DNA from: Aquificaceae bacterium | GTDB taxonomy: Bacteria; Aquificota; Aquificia; Aquificales; Aquificaceae | Direction of reading: 5' to 3' | Length of the DNA: 64,000 nt | Assembly: GCA_037481935.1 (NCBI GenBank) | Contig: JBBFKQ010000001.1 | Location: 80,741-144,740 of the forward strand | Part shown: positions 1-8,089 of the stretch, in pieces | Position numbering within the stretch: the first letter of the stretch is position 1 | Layout of the letters: the number at the start of each line of letters is the position of its first letter | The notes under the pieces: generated by a model | Told to the model about the DNA's origin: nothing | Databases searched by the model: none | What the model saw: the letters and a program-made list of their open reading frames with translations, nothing else | Program-made: the position numbers and the translations under genes

Positions 1-980
1 CCATATTCTTTTAGAAACCTGCTCAGAAAATGCTCTGCCAGCAGGGCTATATCTTCGCCCCTTTCTCTGAGAGGTGGCAGAGTTATCACAAAGGTAGATA
101 TGCGGTGGTAAAGGTCCTCTCTGAAGTTGCCCTTTTTTACCTCTTCCTGCAGGTTTTTGTTGGTAGCACACACAAGCCTGAAGTCTGACCTTATCACCTG
201 ATTGCCCCCAAGCCTTGTGAACTCCCTTGTTTCAATCACCCTCAGGAGTTTTGCCTGAGCCTTCTGGCTCAGCTCTGAAACCTCATCAAGAAAAAGAGTT
301 CCGCCGTGTGCCAGCTCAATCTTTCCCAGCTTCCTCTGGCTTGCGGAGGTAAAGGCCCCCTTCTCGTAGCCGAAGAGCTCCGCCTCCACCAGTTCATCAG
401 GAAGCCCCGCGCAGTTTATGTCCACAAAGGGACCTTCTGACCTTTCTGAAAGGCTGTGAATTCTTCTGGCTACAAGCTCCTTTCCCGTCCCACTCTCGCC
501 CAGAATCAGGATGCTGGCACCGGTAGGTGCCACCTTGCTTATGAGCTCCTTTACCTGAAGGATTTGCCTGCTGTTGCCCAGAATAGGGTCTTCTTCCTCC
601 TCCCTCCTTGACCTTATGCTTTCCCTGAGAGACCTCTCCACAGTGGTTATGAGCCTATCCATGGAGAAGGGCTTTTCTAAAAAGTCGTAGGCACCTTCCT
701 TAACCGCCCTTACCGCATGCTCCGTTTTGCCATGTCCCGTTATCACTATTACCGCAGAGCCCGGGAGCTTTTCCTTCAGATAGGATATGTATTCAAGACC
801 GTTTCCATCGGGAAGCCACAGGTCCAGAAGCACGCAGTGAAAGAAGCTCCTCTCCACCCTATCCTTCATGGACTTAATGCTGTCGGCGGTAAAGACCCTG
901 TATCCCTCCTCCTCAAGAATGCTCCTGAGCGTTTCCCTAATGGATCTTTCGTCGTCCACAACAAGGATGCTGGCTTCCAT
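1..980 (-). CDS. NtrC-family sigma-54 response regulator (partial, C-terminus beyond window)
   Basis: This is the N-terminal two thirds of a two-component activator of sigma-54 promoters. The receiver domain (about residues 1-115) has the acidic pair D9/D10, phospho-acceptor D53, T81 and K103 (EKPF). A linker leads into the AAA+ domain with Walker A GESGTGKE at about 161-168 and a Walker B-like LFLDEVSEL. The sigma-54 contact loop reads GAFTSA (208-213) instead of the usual GAFTGA. The end of the AAA+ domain and the Fis-type DNA-binding domain lie outside the window. The ATG at 980 has no Shine-Dalgarno sequence but has a TATAAT 6 nt upstream. It follows pgl by 7 nt. The partner kinase and targets are not visible. 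Family assignment is secure. Confidence 0.93.
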   Translation of the reverse strand, partial: MEASILVVDDERSIRETLRSILEEEGYRVFTADSIKSMKDRVERSFFHCVLLDLWLPDGNGLEYISYLKEKLPGSAVIVITGHGKTEHAVRAVKEGAYDFLEKPFSMDRLITTVERSLRESIRSRREEEEDPILGNSRQILQVKELISKVAPTGASILILGESGTGKELVARRIHSLSERSEGPFVDINCAGLPDELVEAELFGYEKGAFTSASQRKLGKIELAHGGTLFLDEVSELSQKAQAKLLRVIETREFTRLGGNQVIRSDFRLVCATNKNLQEEVKKGNFREDLYHRISTFVITLPPLRERGEDIALLAEHFLSRFLKEY

Positions 981-986
981 AGGAAA

Positions 987-992
987 ATTATA
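987..992 (-). promoter_or_regulatory. -10 box of the sigma-54 activator gene
   Basis: A perfect TATAAT (minus strand) ends 6 nt before the ATG at 980, inside the last codons of pgl. Initiation at the usual distance would fall on or beside the A of ATG, so the mRNA would be leaderless. No convincing -35 was seen. Confidence 0.45.
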
Positions 993-1632
993 AAAGGTCA
1001 GTGAATATGCATGTCTTCAGCATTCCCCTGACCCTGCCTGCCGGAATTTTTTCACCTCTGAGCATGGCTTCAAGAGCAGGCCTTTTTTCTTCTCCCTTTA
1101 GGAAAAAGACAACTACGCAGGTAGAGTTCAGATACTCCTCCTTGAGGGACAGCCTCAAAAGTCCATCGGGAGACCTGCTCATGCATACCTTTGGACTCAC
1201 ATCCTCACATTCAACACCCGGGAAGAGAGATGCAGTGTGACCGTCCGCACCCACACCCAGAAGGGCTATATGAAGCCTCCGAGGCAGCTGAAAGCTGTAA
1301 TCCATAGCACACTCCTCCGGAGACATCTCCGTCTTGAAAAAGGCAAGCCTTGCCCTCTCACCCAGAGCTTCCCTGACAGCTCTGTAGTTGCTAAGTTCAG
1401 AAGAGAGGGGAACATACCTCTCGTCAGTGAGGTAAAACCTCAGCCTCTCCCACGAAAGCCTCTCTCTGGAGAGCATCCTGTAAAGCTCAAGAGGTGTTCT
1501 GCCACCTGCAAGAGCTATATGACAGACCCTTTCCCTCCTCAGAAAAAGCCCGGAAACTCTCCTGAGAAAACTAAGAAGAAGGGCATCCACCCTCGGAGAG
1601 GAAAAAACCGCATACTTTTTGTTGACAGGCAT
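988..1632 (-). CDS. pgl: 6-phosphogluconolactonase
   Basis: The product hydrolyses 6-phosphogluconolactone, the second step of the oxidative pentose phosphate pathway. The 214-residue protein is of the DevB/SOL type. It carries the sugar-phosphate isomerase-like motif ALAGGRTPLELYR (about 40-52), LTDERYVP (about 68-75) and GVGADGHTASLFPG (about 126-139), whose His and Asp form the active site. Length is slightly under the 230-250 usual for the family. The ATG at 1632 is preceded by TATAAT 8 nt upstream and no Shine-Dalgarno sequence. Its pathway partners zwf and gnd lie on the same strand but are separated from it by the CRISPR array, so it appears to be transcribed on its own. Confidence 0.93.
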   Translation of the reverse strand: MPVNKKYAVFSSPRVDALLLSFLRRVSGLFLRRERVCHIALAGGRTPLELYRMLSRERLSWERLRFYLTDERYVPLSSELSNYRAVREALGERARLAFFKTEMSPEECAMDYSFQLPRRLHIALLGVGADGHTASLFPGVECEDVSPKVCMSRSPDGLLRLSLKEEYLNSTCVVVFFLKGEEKRPALEAMLRGEKIPAGRVRGMLKTCIFTDLL

Positions 1633-1640
1633 GTGTTATA

Positions 1641-1646
1641 ATTATA
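1641..1646 (-). promoter_or_regulatory. -10 box of pgl
   Basis: TATAAT on the minus strand with 8 nt before the pgl ATG predicts a leader of two or three bases. The palindrome at 1657-1671 covers the place where a -35 would be; no TTGACA-like hexamer is present. Confidence 0.45.
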
Positions 1647-1656
1647 CAAACAGGTA

Positions 1657-1671
1657 GGGAGTTTAACTCCC
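1657..1671. promoter_or_regulatory. Perfect palindrome in the -35 region of pgl (candidate operator)
   Basis: GGGAGTT-T-AACTCCC is a perfect inverted repeat with 7-base arms. It sits 10 nt upstream of the pgl -10 box, centred near -29 of the predicted start. Position and symmetry suit a dimeric regulator; the regulator is not known. It is not followed by a T tract in either direction, so a terminator is unlikely. Confidence 0.35.
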
Positions 1672-1792
1672 TTGACATCTTGGCAACTGAATTGGGCTTT
1701 TTAAATCCAGAGAAGAGGGAGCTTTCTGCCTGTAAGGCCTATTCTCTGTGTTTTCCCTTTTTCTGAGCCTTGCCTTTCATAGTCTTTATTAT

Positions 1793-1854
1793 GCCATACG
1801 ACCGTATGACCATATGACCATACGTATGGCTTTACGGTTTTACGGCGGTATGGC
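1793..1854. repeat. Cluster of short inverted and direct repeats in the CRISPR leader region
   Basis: Within about 60 bases there are repeated CCATACG / CGTATGG words. CCATACGTATGG at 1818-1829 is a perfect 12-bp palindrome. CATACG-AC-CGTATG lies at 1795-1808, GCCATACG at 1793-1800 is complementary to CGTATGGC at 1823-1830, ATGACCAT is repeated in tandem, and CTTTACGG/TTTTACGG form a near-repeat. It lies about 160-220 nt upstream of the first CRISPR repeat in non-coding DNA. Function is unknown. Confidence 0.5.
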
Positions 1855-1964
1855 GTGTGCTTCTGAGCGTTGAAAGACAGAGCTCTGAACTTGACAACAA
1901 CACACTCAAGTCTGCAGAACCTCCGACTTCTGGCAAATAACCCCCTTTTGAGAGGGGTGGGGGG

Positions 1965-1993
1965 TTGACAAAAGGCTTGATATTTCTTATTAT
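1965..1993 (+). promoter_or_regulatory. Promoter of the CRISPR array
   Basis: TTGACA (1965-1970), a 17-bp spacer and TATTAT (1988-1993) form a near-consensus sigma-70 promoter. Transcription would begin near 2000, about 14 nt before the first repeat, and run through the array. This fixes the array orientation as plus strand. Confidence 0.8.
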
Positions 1994-2013
1994 TTCTAAG
2001 GTAGCGATTTAGG

Positions 2014-3038
2014 GTTGCTAATCTACCGTGTGGAGTTGAAACACATAAAACTTGTCCCGCATCTTAGAGCTGTGATAAAGTTGCTAATCTACCGTGTGGA
2101 GTTGAAACCACGGTTTAGAGTATAGAACTGTTGATGCTTATTTGAAGTTGCTAATCTACCGTGTGGAGTTGAAACGCAATAGTAAAAGAAGAAGGTGAGG
2201 TTTGTGTAGAAGTGTTGCTAATCTACCGTGTGGAGTTGAAACTATAAAAAGTTGTATAATATATCTAACTAAAACCTGTTGCTAATCTACCGTGTGGAGT
2301 TGAAACATCACCATAAACGAATACACAATTCCAGCTGCAACTGTTGCTAATCTACCGTGTGGAGTTGAAACACCCAATATCTAACATAAATTTCTTCTAT
2401 TAACTTCAGTGTTGCTAATCTACCGTGTGGAGTTGAAACGGAATATCAAGCTAAAAGGGAGTTTAGGATGCATAAGGTTGCTAATCTACCGTGTGGAGTT
2501 GAAACGTTTGAAAGAAGCGTTGTCTTATGTTGTATAGTGTCTGGTTGCTAATCTACCGTGTGGAGTTGAAACCAACTGATACCAGACCTTGTGTTTCGTA
2601 AATTTTCTATAGTTGCTAATCTACCGTGTGGAGTTGAAACGATGATCTTATGCTTGATAATGGCGTAATAAGACTTAGTTGCTAATCTACCGTGTGGAGT
2701 TGAAACTTCATGGTATGTGTGGCTTTCCCATCTTTCTTCCAGGCTTCGTTGCTAATCTACCGTGTGGAGTTGAAACTGTTTCAGTTTCAGCAACTCTTTG
2801 AGTAGCTTCAAACTGTTGCTAATCTACCGTGTGGAGTTGAAACATGGGACTACAGGGCAGAGCTATTAATAGGAAAACCGTTGCTAATCTACCGTGTGGA
2901 GTTGAAACCATTGCCTTAGCCCTTGCATCCATAAGTTTTAACTGTGTTGCTAATCTACCGTGTGGAGTTGAAACCTCTGATTTAAACTTAACAACCTTCT
3001 TCCATTCGGGTTGCTAATCTACCGTGTGGAGTTGAGAC
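2014..3038 (+). CRISPR. CRISPR array, 16 repeats of 29 bp and 15 spacers
   Basis: The 29-bp repeat begins GTTGCTAATC and ends GTGGAGTTGAAAC. It starts at 2014, 2080, 2147, 2214, 2278, 2343, 2411, 2477, 2544, 2612, 2678, 2748, 2815, 2880, 2946 and 3010. Fifteen copies are identical; the last has GTTGAGAC in place of GTTGAAAC, as expected at the leader-distal end. The 15 spacers are 35-41 bp and all differ. The terminal GTTGAAAC matches the 8-nt 5-prime tag left by Cas6 cleavage in type I-B and type III systems, so one of these is likely, but no cas gene lies in the window. The array ends 16 bp from the stop codon of convergent zwf. Confidence 0.99.
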
Positions 3039-3054
3039 GAGTTGAAGCCCCTTC

Positions 3055-4389
3055 TTATAGCAACCAGCTTCTGCCCTCTGACGCAAGAAATTCTTCTGCC
3101 TGCTGTGGCAGGCTTATGCCCTTTTTATACTGGAAGGGCTCATTCTGAAGGTCAAGGTAAGGCTGGACAACCTCCCACAGAGCTTCTATCTCATCACCCC
3201 TAATGAAAAGGGACTGGTCTCCCTCCACCACATCAAGAAGAAGCACCTCATAGGCCTCCGCAAACTCTGAGGGAAACCTGTATTCCATGAAAGTCTCCAC
3301 AGGACATGCCATAAACCTGCCCGTTGGGGGTCTGAGTTCAAAAACTATCTGTAGCTTGCTCTCTGGTGCGGTCTGAAAAACTATCCTGTTCTGAAGAGGC
3401 TTGCAATCAAGGAGTTTCATAAAGCTCTGCGGGACTTCCTTAAAGACAACTGTTATCTGAGTGAGCTTCTGAGATAGGGCTTTGCCTGTCATGAGGTAAA
3501 AGGGCACTCCGTGCCAGCGGAAGTTATCCACCAGCACCTTTGCCACCACAAATGTTTCCCTGTTTGAATTGCTAACACCCACCTCTTCCCTGTAGCCCTC
3601 ATACTGACCCCTTATAAGCCCTTCAATGCGTGCATTCTTGAGCACCTTTACCTTTTCATCTCTTATAAACTTCTCAGACATGTAAGCTGGAGGCTCCATA
3701 GCGGTAAAGGCAAGCATCTGTAGCATGTGGTTCTGTAGCATATCCCTTATGGCTCCCACCCTGTCGTAGAACTCTCCCCTTCCTTCAACACCCACACTCT
3801 CAAGGGCAACTATCTGCACATGGTCAATAAAGTTTCTGTCCCATATGCCCTCAAATATAGTGTTGGAAAACCTGAGAGAAAATATGTTCTGTATGGTGTC
3901 CTTTCCAAGAAAGTGGTCAATGCGGTATATCTCCTCCTCTATGAAGTATCTGTGAAGGAGGTCGTTGAGCCTCTGGGCAGACCTGAGGTCAAAGCCAAAG
4001 GGCTTTTCTACCACTATTTTTCTTGGGTTCGTGTAGTTTCTGAGAAGCCTGCCAAGGTTTCTAATGGTTTCCTCAAAAAGATATGGGCTTAGAGACAGAA
4101 AGAATATGAGCTCCTGACCCCTGAGCTCTTCTATAAGCTTTCCCAGCTCCACGTAGGAATTCCAGTCTTTTGCGTCAAAGGGCAGGAAGTTGCAGAGCTT
4201 TCCAAAGCCCCTGTCAAGCTCGCAGACCACCTTTTCCCAGTCCTCTCTTCTACTTCTTGCAAGAGAGTAAACCCTGTCAAGCCCAGAGAGGTATCCCTTT
4301 GCGAAAAGCCTTGAGAGGGAAGGAAAAAGCTTGTTTTTTGCCAGGTCTCCCGTGCCACCAAGTATAAAGAGAGAAAAGCTCTCAGCCAT
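3055..4389 (-). CDS. zwf: Glucose-6-phosphate 1-dehydrogenase
   Basis: The enzyme oxidises glucose 6-phosphate to 6-phosphogluconolactone with NAD(P). The N-terminal dinucleotide motif is GGTGDLAKNKL (about 11-21), the substrate-binding EKPFG follows near 128, and the active-site block IDHFLGKDT sits near residue 157 (family consensus DHYLGKE). At 444 residues it is shorter than the roughly 490 of proteobacterial enzymes, as is common in thermophiles. Its ATG overlaps the end of gnd by 8 bp, so the two are translationally coupled. Its stop codon is 16 bp from the last CRISPR repeat, and the CRISPR transcript would run antisense into it. Confidence 0.96.
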   Translation of the reverse strand: MAESFSLFILGGTGDLAKNKLFPSLSRLFAKGYLSGLDRVYSLARSRREDWEKVVCELDRGFGKLCNFLPFDAKDWNSYVELGKLIEELRGQELIFFLSLSPYLFEETIRNLGRLLRNYTNPRKIVVEKPFGFDLRSAQRLNDLLHRYFIEEEIYRIDHFLGKDTIQNIFSLRFSNTIFEGIWDRNFIDHVQIVALESVGVEGRGEFYDRVGAIRDMLQNHMLQMLAFTAMEPPAYMSEKFIRDEKVKVLKNARIEGLIRGQYEGYREEVGVSNSNRETFVVAKVLVDNFRWHGVPFYLMTGKALSQKLTQITVVFKEVPQSFMKLLDCKPLQNRIVFQTAPESKLQIVFELRPPTGRFMACPVETFMEYRFPSEFAEAYEVLLLDVVEGDQSLFIRGDEIEALWEVVQPYLDLQNEPFQYKKGISLPQQAEEFLASEGRSWLL

Positions 4390-5275
4390 CCCTTTTCTTT
4401 ACCTGATGCCTTCCAAACTGGTATCTTAGCCCTGCCAGAAGCCTGTCTCTGAAGGAGTTTTCCTGTCTTGAGCGAAAGCGGGCAAAGAGGGCTTCTGCTA
4501 TGGTTGGAACGGGCACAGCCCTCTTTATGGCTTCTTCCACCGTCCAGCGACCCTCACCCGTGTCTTCCACGTAGGGCTTTAGCTCCTCAAGGTTTCCAAA
4601 GTCCTCAAAGACCTTCTGAGTGAGATCCATCAACCAGCTCCGTATTACACTGCCCGTGTTGTATATGCGTGCCACCTCCTTAAGGTCGTAGCCAAAACCG
4701 CTCTCTCTCAGGAGCTCAAAGCCCTCGCCTATTGCCTGCATGAAGGCGTATTCTATGCCGTTGTGAACCATCTTGGCAAAGTGTCCTGCACCCGATGGTC
4801 CAAGGTATGCGTACCCCCTGCCCTCGTAGGAGAGGTCTCTGAAGATGGGCTCAAGATTCTCAAAGGCCGGCCGGTCTCCTCCCACCATCAGGCAATAGCC
4901 AAGCTCCTCTCCGTAAACTCCACCGCTTACGCCCACATCAAGGAAAGAGACACCCAGCCTTCTTAGCTCCTCGTATCTCCTCTGTGAGTCCCTGTAGTGG
5001 CTGTTGCCACCGTCCACAACTGTGTCCCCTTCCTTCAGGTAGGGCTTTAGCCCATCCAACACCTTGTCCACCACCTCATGGGGCACCATAAGCCAGATGT
5101 TTTTTCCCTCTTCAGAGGCCAGATGGCTCATGTCCTCCATAACCTCCATAGAGGACCTTGCCTGAGCCCTTGCCTGCTGGCTTGCGTCGTAGCCTACCAC
5201 ACTGTGCCCTTTTGAGAGAAGCCTTCTTGACATTCCAAGTCCCATCCTCCCCAGACCTATCATGTAGAGCTTCAT
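4382..5275 (-). CDS. gnd: 6-phosphogluconate dehydrogenase, decarboxylating (short form)
   Basis: The enzyme oxidatively decarboxylates 6-phosphogluconate to ribulose 5-phosphate. The Rossmann motif GLGRMGLG begins at residue 7, the substrate-binding DVGVSGG block is near 117, and KMVHNGIEYA (near 169) holds the catalytic Lys and the conserved HNGIEY. The 297-residue length fits the short dimer/tetramer form (YqeC/GndA type) rather than the 470-residue enterobacterial form. It is the first gene of the gnd-zwf pair, 10 nt downstream of the small gene at 5286, and probably belongs to the murE transcript. Confidence 0.95.
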   Translation of the reverse strand: MKLYMIGLGRMGLGMSRRLLSKGHSVVGYDASQQARAQARSSMEVMEDMSHLASEEGKNIWLMVPHEVVDKVLDGLKPYLKEGDTVVDGGNSHYRDSQRRYEELRRLGVSFLDVGVSGGVYGEELGYCLMVGGDRPAFENLEPIFRDLSYEGRGYAYLGPSGAGHFAKMVHNGIEYAFMQAIGEGFELLRESGFGYDLKEVARIYNTGSVIRSWLMDLTQKVFEDFGNLEELKPYVEDTGEGRWTVEEAIKRAVPVPTIAEALFARFRSRQENSFRDRLLAGLRYQFGRHQVKKRDG

Positions 5276-5285
5276 GGTTTAAATT

Positions 5286-5546
5286 TTAGCCATAGCCAAA
5301 CATGAGGTCAAGTATGCCGGGTTCTATCTGTATCTCCCATTCTTTGTAGTTCTCATCCTTGTTGAGCACCACAAGGTAGCCTTCCCTTTCAAAGTAGAGT
5401 AGAAGCTTGGCTAAGTTGGCAAGCCCGCATATCTTACCACTTTTTAGACTGGTAATTTTGAGCCTTGGCTGTGGGGTCTCTGCCTCTTTAAAAAGGGTGA
5501 GAAGTTCATCTTTGAGGTTGTAGTGAAGGGTCTCAAAGTCGCACAC
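5286..5546 (-). CDS. Hypothetical small protein between murE and gnd
   Basis: This 86-residue protein was not recognised. It starts at a GTG with the upstream sequence AAGGAGGTGCTCG giving a strong Shine-Dalgarno match, and its first 14 bases overlap the end of murE. The middle part (KICGLANLAKLLLYFEREGY) looks helical and the end (EWEIQIEPGILDLMFGYG) like strands, with no signal peptide or membrane segment. A small soluble protein or winged-helix-like fold is possible. Operon position and ribosome-binding site support a real gene. Confidence 0.65.
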   Translation of the reverse strand: MCDFETLHYNLKDELLTLFKEAETPQPRLKITSLKSGKICGLANLAKLLLYFEREGYLVVLNKDENYKEWEIQIEPGILDLMFGYG

Positions 5547-6930
5547 CGAGCACCTCCTTGACCACTTCAGAATCTTTAAAGGGATATTTTACACCCTTTA
5601 TTTCCTGATAATCTTCGTGCCCCTTGCCAGCGATGACCACCACATCCCCCTCCTTAGCCATACCTATGGCAAGCTCAATGGCTTTTTTCCTGTCGGGCTC
5701 TACAAACACCTTAGTTCTATCTTCGATGCCAGAGAGAATATCCTCTATTATCGCCGTAGGCTCTTCAAACCTTGGGTTGTCAGAGGTGAGCACTACAAGG
5801 TCTGAAAGGCTCTCTGCTACCTTTCCCATGATGGGTCTTTTGCTCCTGTCGCGGTTGCCCCCCGCGCCAAAGACCACAATAAGCCTGTTTTTTGCAAGAC
5901 CCCTTGCAGTTTTCAGAAGCTTTCCAAGGGCATCGGGTGTATGAGCATAGTCTACCACCACCACAAAGCCATCCCCCATGTAGGTCTCAAACCTCCCCGG
6001 CACATACACCTCCCTGATACCCTCCTGAATGACCTCTGCAGAAAGCCCCCACAGAAAGCCAAGAAGCACACCAAGAGAAAGGTTATATGCCTGAAAGCTC
6101 CCCCTGAGGTTAGAAGAGAAATGGTATTGCCTTCCTTCGCATTCAACCCTGAGCCTTGAGCCCTCAAAGTCTGTGGAAAAGTCCAAGATTTTGAGGTCTC
6201 CATCCCTTCCGTAAGTTTTTACATTCTTTGCCATTGTAGTCAGCCTCTTTCCCCACGGGTCATCGGCATTTATGAGAGCATGCTCATACTCGTATTCTGT
6301 AAAGAGCCTCGCCTTTGCAAGAAAGTAGTTTTCCATGGTGTGGTGGTAGTCAAGATGGTCCTGACTGAGGTTTGTGAAGGCTACCATGTAAAAGCGTGTG
6401 CCCCAGACCCTTTTCTGGTCAAGGGCGTGAGAGGACACTTCACAGACCACTGCCTGAGCACCATCCTCTTTCATTGCCCTGAGGGTTGAGTGCCACTTAA
6501 CTGGGTCTGGCGTTGTTCTGCCCTCATACTCGTATATCCTTTCGCCAAGCCTATAGTATATGGTTCCCATAAGCCCGGTTTTTATGCCTGCTCTGCTAAG
6601 GATGGACTCCACTACATGGGTGCTGGTGGTTTTGCCGTTGGTGCCTGTAATGCCTATGACCCTGAGCTCCTCTGAGGGTTTACCATAAAAGAGGCCTGCC
6701 AGCTCCGCAAGGGCTCTTCTGGTGTCTTTGACCTTCAGTATGCGAGGGTCCGAAAGGTCTACATCCCTCTCCACCAGCACCCACAGGGCACCCCTCTGGA
6801 GAGCCTCTTCAACAAAGTGGTGCCCGTCCGCCTGCGTGCCTTTTATGGCGACAAAGATGTAGCCCGGCTTGACTTCTTTGGAGTTTGAGGTTATGCCTTT
6901 TGATTCAGATAGTAATTCCTTAAGGTTCAT
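5533..6930 (-). CDS. murE: UDP-N-acetylmuramoyl-L-alanyl-D-glutamate--2,6-diaminopimelate ligase
   Basis: The ligase adds the third amino acid of the peptidoglycan stem peptide in the cytoplasm. The ATP-binding motif GITGTNGKTT lies near residue 100, followed by the conserved TTPDP and AVCEVSSHALDQ blocks and the central VDYAHTPDAL. The motif DNPR (SDNPRFEEPT, near 380) is diagnostic for meso-diaminopimelate rather than lysine, matching the dapB gene at 51483. The frame opens at a TTG at 6951, but the ATG at 6930 gives the usual family N-terminus and is preferred. About 465 residues. Confidence 0.95.
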   Translation of the reverse strand: MNLKELLSESKGITSNSKEVKPGYIFVAIKGTQADGHHFVEEALQRGALWVLVERDVDLSDPRILKVKDTRRALAELAGLFYGKPSEELRVIGITGTNGKTTSTHVVESILSRAGIKTGLMGTIYYRLGERIYEYEGRTTPDPVKWHSTLRAMKEDGAQAVVCEVSSHALDQKRVWGTRFYMVAFTNLSQDHLDYHHTMENYFLAKARLFTEYEYEHALINADDPWGKRLTTMAKNVKTYGRDGDLKILDFSTDFEGSRLRVECEGRQYHFSSNLRGSFQAYNLSLGVLLGFLWGLSAEVIQEGIREVYVPGRFETYMGDGFVVVVDYAHTPDALGKLLKTARGLAKNRLIVVFGAGGNRDRSKRPIMGKVAESLSDLVVLTSDNPRFEEPTAIIEDILSGIEDRTKVFVEPDRKKAIELAIGMAKEGDVVVIAGKGHEDYQEIKGVKYPFKDSEVVKEVLGVRL

Positions 6931-7012
6931 TTCTTGGTTGAATGCTTGCAAAACATTTTAGCATAGTAGAGTTCTCTTTCGTCAGCCACGGTTCTGAAAA
7001 GAGGATAAGAAG

Positions 7013-8011
7013 CTACTTTTCAGTTATCGTCTCTTCCACCTTCATTCCAAAATGCCTTCCTGCCTCTTCTATGTATCCCAGCACTTCGTCTCCCTCTTTA
7101 AGCTCCGCCACCGATAGGGGGGTGCCGTCAGGTCTTGTGAGCCTTATGGTCTCTGCGTTCTGAAGCACTGCACTGACCTTCTTGTTTTCAAACTTCCCTT
7201 CCACGAGGAGCATGGGACGCCTTTCTACCTTTGCCCTGCCCACATACACGAGCCTTCCCCTTCCCGTGTAGTCGTAGACCATCACCGGGTCTCCAGCGGA
7301 GAGCTCGCACAGATACTTTGTTCTGTTTTCAGGCACCCTTATGTACATGTGGACTGCCCCTGCGTTTACTCTAAAAGGTCTGGATGCCACGTAGGGGTTC
7401 TCTTCGGTCTCTGCGTGCACCAAAAACATGCCAGCAGAGGAGTTGCCCACCAGCATACCCTCTCCCCGGCTGAGCATAGAGGTGGTATCCACGCACACCC
7501 TGTCTCCAAGACCAAGAGGCAGGATTCTGGTAATTCTGACCACCACCATCGGAAGCCTCTCTTCCTCCTCTTCCAGCACCTTGCCAACCCTCTTTATGGT
7601 GTTTATGTCTTTAGTTTTCAGCACTATGCCCTTTACGCCCTTTTCCAGCACCTTTACGGCAAGCCTTGCCTCCTCTTCGTTTTTTACCACCGCATAGAGC
7701 TCTTCCCTCTGGGCTATGAGGTTCTCAAGGGGTATGATGGTCCAGTCAGTGGTTTCCACTATGACCTTCATATGGGGTGGAAACTTTGCGGCCCTTTCTT
7801 CGTCCTCTTTGCCCCTTATGAGCACATAAGCGTAGTCCCTGCCCTCTATGAGGTCCGCCCCCTCTGCAGATGCCACCTGCACCCTTCCCAGAGCCTTCAC
7901 TTCCTGCACCCTTGAGGGGTCAGAGAGGAGTATAACACCTGCCCCGGACTCAAGGGCTGTGGTTATGAGCTTTTTGTCAAATTCCTCCGCCCAGTACCAG
8001 AAGTCTTTCAT
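7013..8011 (-). CDS. aroB': 3-dehydroquinate synthase II (archaeal type)
   Basis: This 332-residue protein belongs to the MJ1249 family, not to the classical AroB family. It converts 2-amino-3,7-dideoxyheptulosonate to 3-dehydroquinate by oxidative deamination with NAD. Visible blocks are [20 protein letters not shown] (about 107-126), the conserved central region [21 protein letters not shown] (split across about 172-192), [14 protein letters not shown] and the C-terminal [16 protein letters not shown]. Its substrate is made by the ADH synthase at 14659. The ATG at 8011 has TATAAT 6 nt upstream and no Shine-Dalgarno sequence. Confidence 0.93.
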   Translation of the reverse strand: MKDFWYWAEEFDKKLITTALESGAGVILLSDPSRVQEVKALGRVQVASAEGADLIEGRDYAYVLIRGKEDEERAAKFPPHMKVIVETTDWTIIPLENLIAQREELYAVVKNEEEARLAVKVLEKGVKGIVLKTKDINTIKRVGKVLEEEEERLPMVVVRITRILPLGLGDRVCVDTTSMLSRGEGMLVGNSSAGMFLVHAETEENPYVASRPFRVNAGAVHMYIRVPENRTKYLCELSAGDPVMVYDYTGRGRLVYVGRAKVERRPMLLVEGKFENKKVSAVLQNAETIRLTRPDGTPLSVAELKEGDEVLGYIEEAGRHFGMKVEETITEK

Positions 8012-8017
8012 AAGAAA

Positions 8018-8023
8018 ATTATA
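8018..8023 (-). promoter_or_regulatory. -10 box of the dehydroquinate synthase II gene
   Basis: TATAAT on the minus strand is followed by exactly 6 nt and the ATG at 8011, so initiation would fall on the start codon. No -35 hexamer is evident. Confidence 0.45.
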
Positions 8024-8089
8024 ACCCTACTTTTTCTGCACCTTTCTGTTCTGCCCTTCTCTCTGCAGATTATCATTAACTGGCTAACT

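Larger units (their letters stand above)
1672..2013 (+). other. CRISPR leader / non-coding region
   Basis: There is no credible reading frame here. The region holds the palindrome cluster at 1793-1854, a C-tract/G-tract hairpin (CCCCC at 1941-1945 against GGGGG near 1960-1965), a strong promoter at 1965-1993 and an AT-rich stretch directly before the first repeat. The leader is placed on this side because the last repeat at the far end of the array is the degenerate one. Confidence 0.7.

Noticed and set aside
1672-1700. TTGACA at 1672-1677 as a promoter
   Set aside because: No acceptable -10 hexamer lies 16-19 bp downstream and no gene or repeat begins nearby.
1939-1966. CCCCC/GGGGG hairpin before the CRISPR promoter as a terminator
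   Set aside because: No T tract follows on either strand, and no upstream plus-strand gene needs termination there.
5624-5944. 106-codon open frame on the plus strand opposite murE
   Set aside because: It is antisense to conserved murE motifs, shows no domain or ribosome-binding site and reflects codon bias of the real gene.
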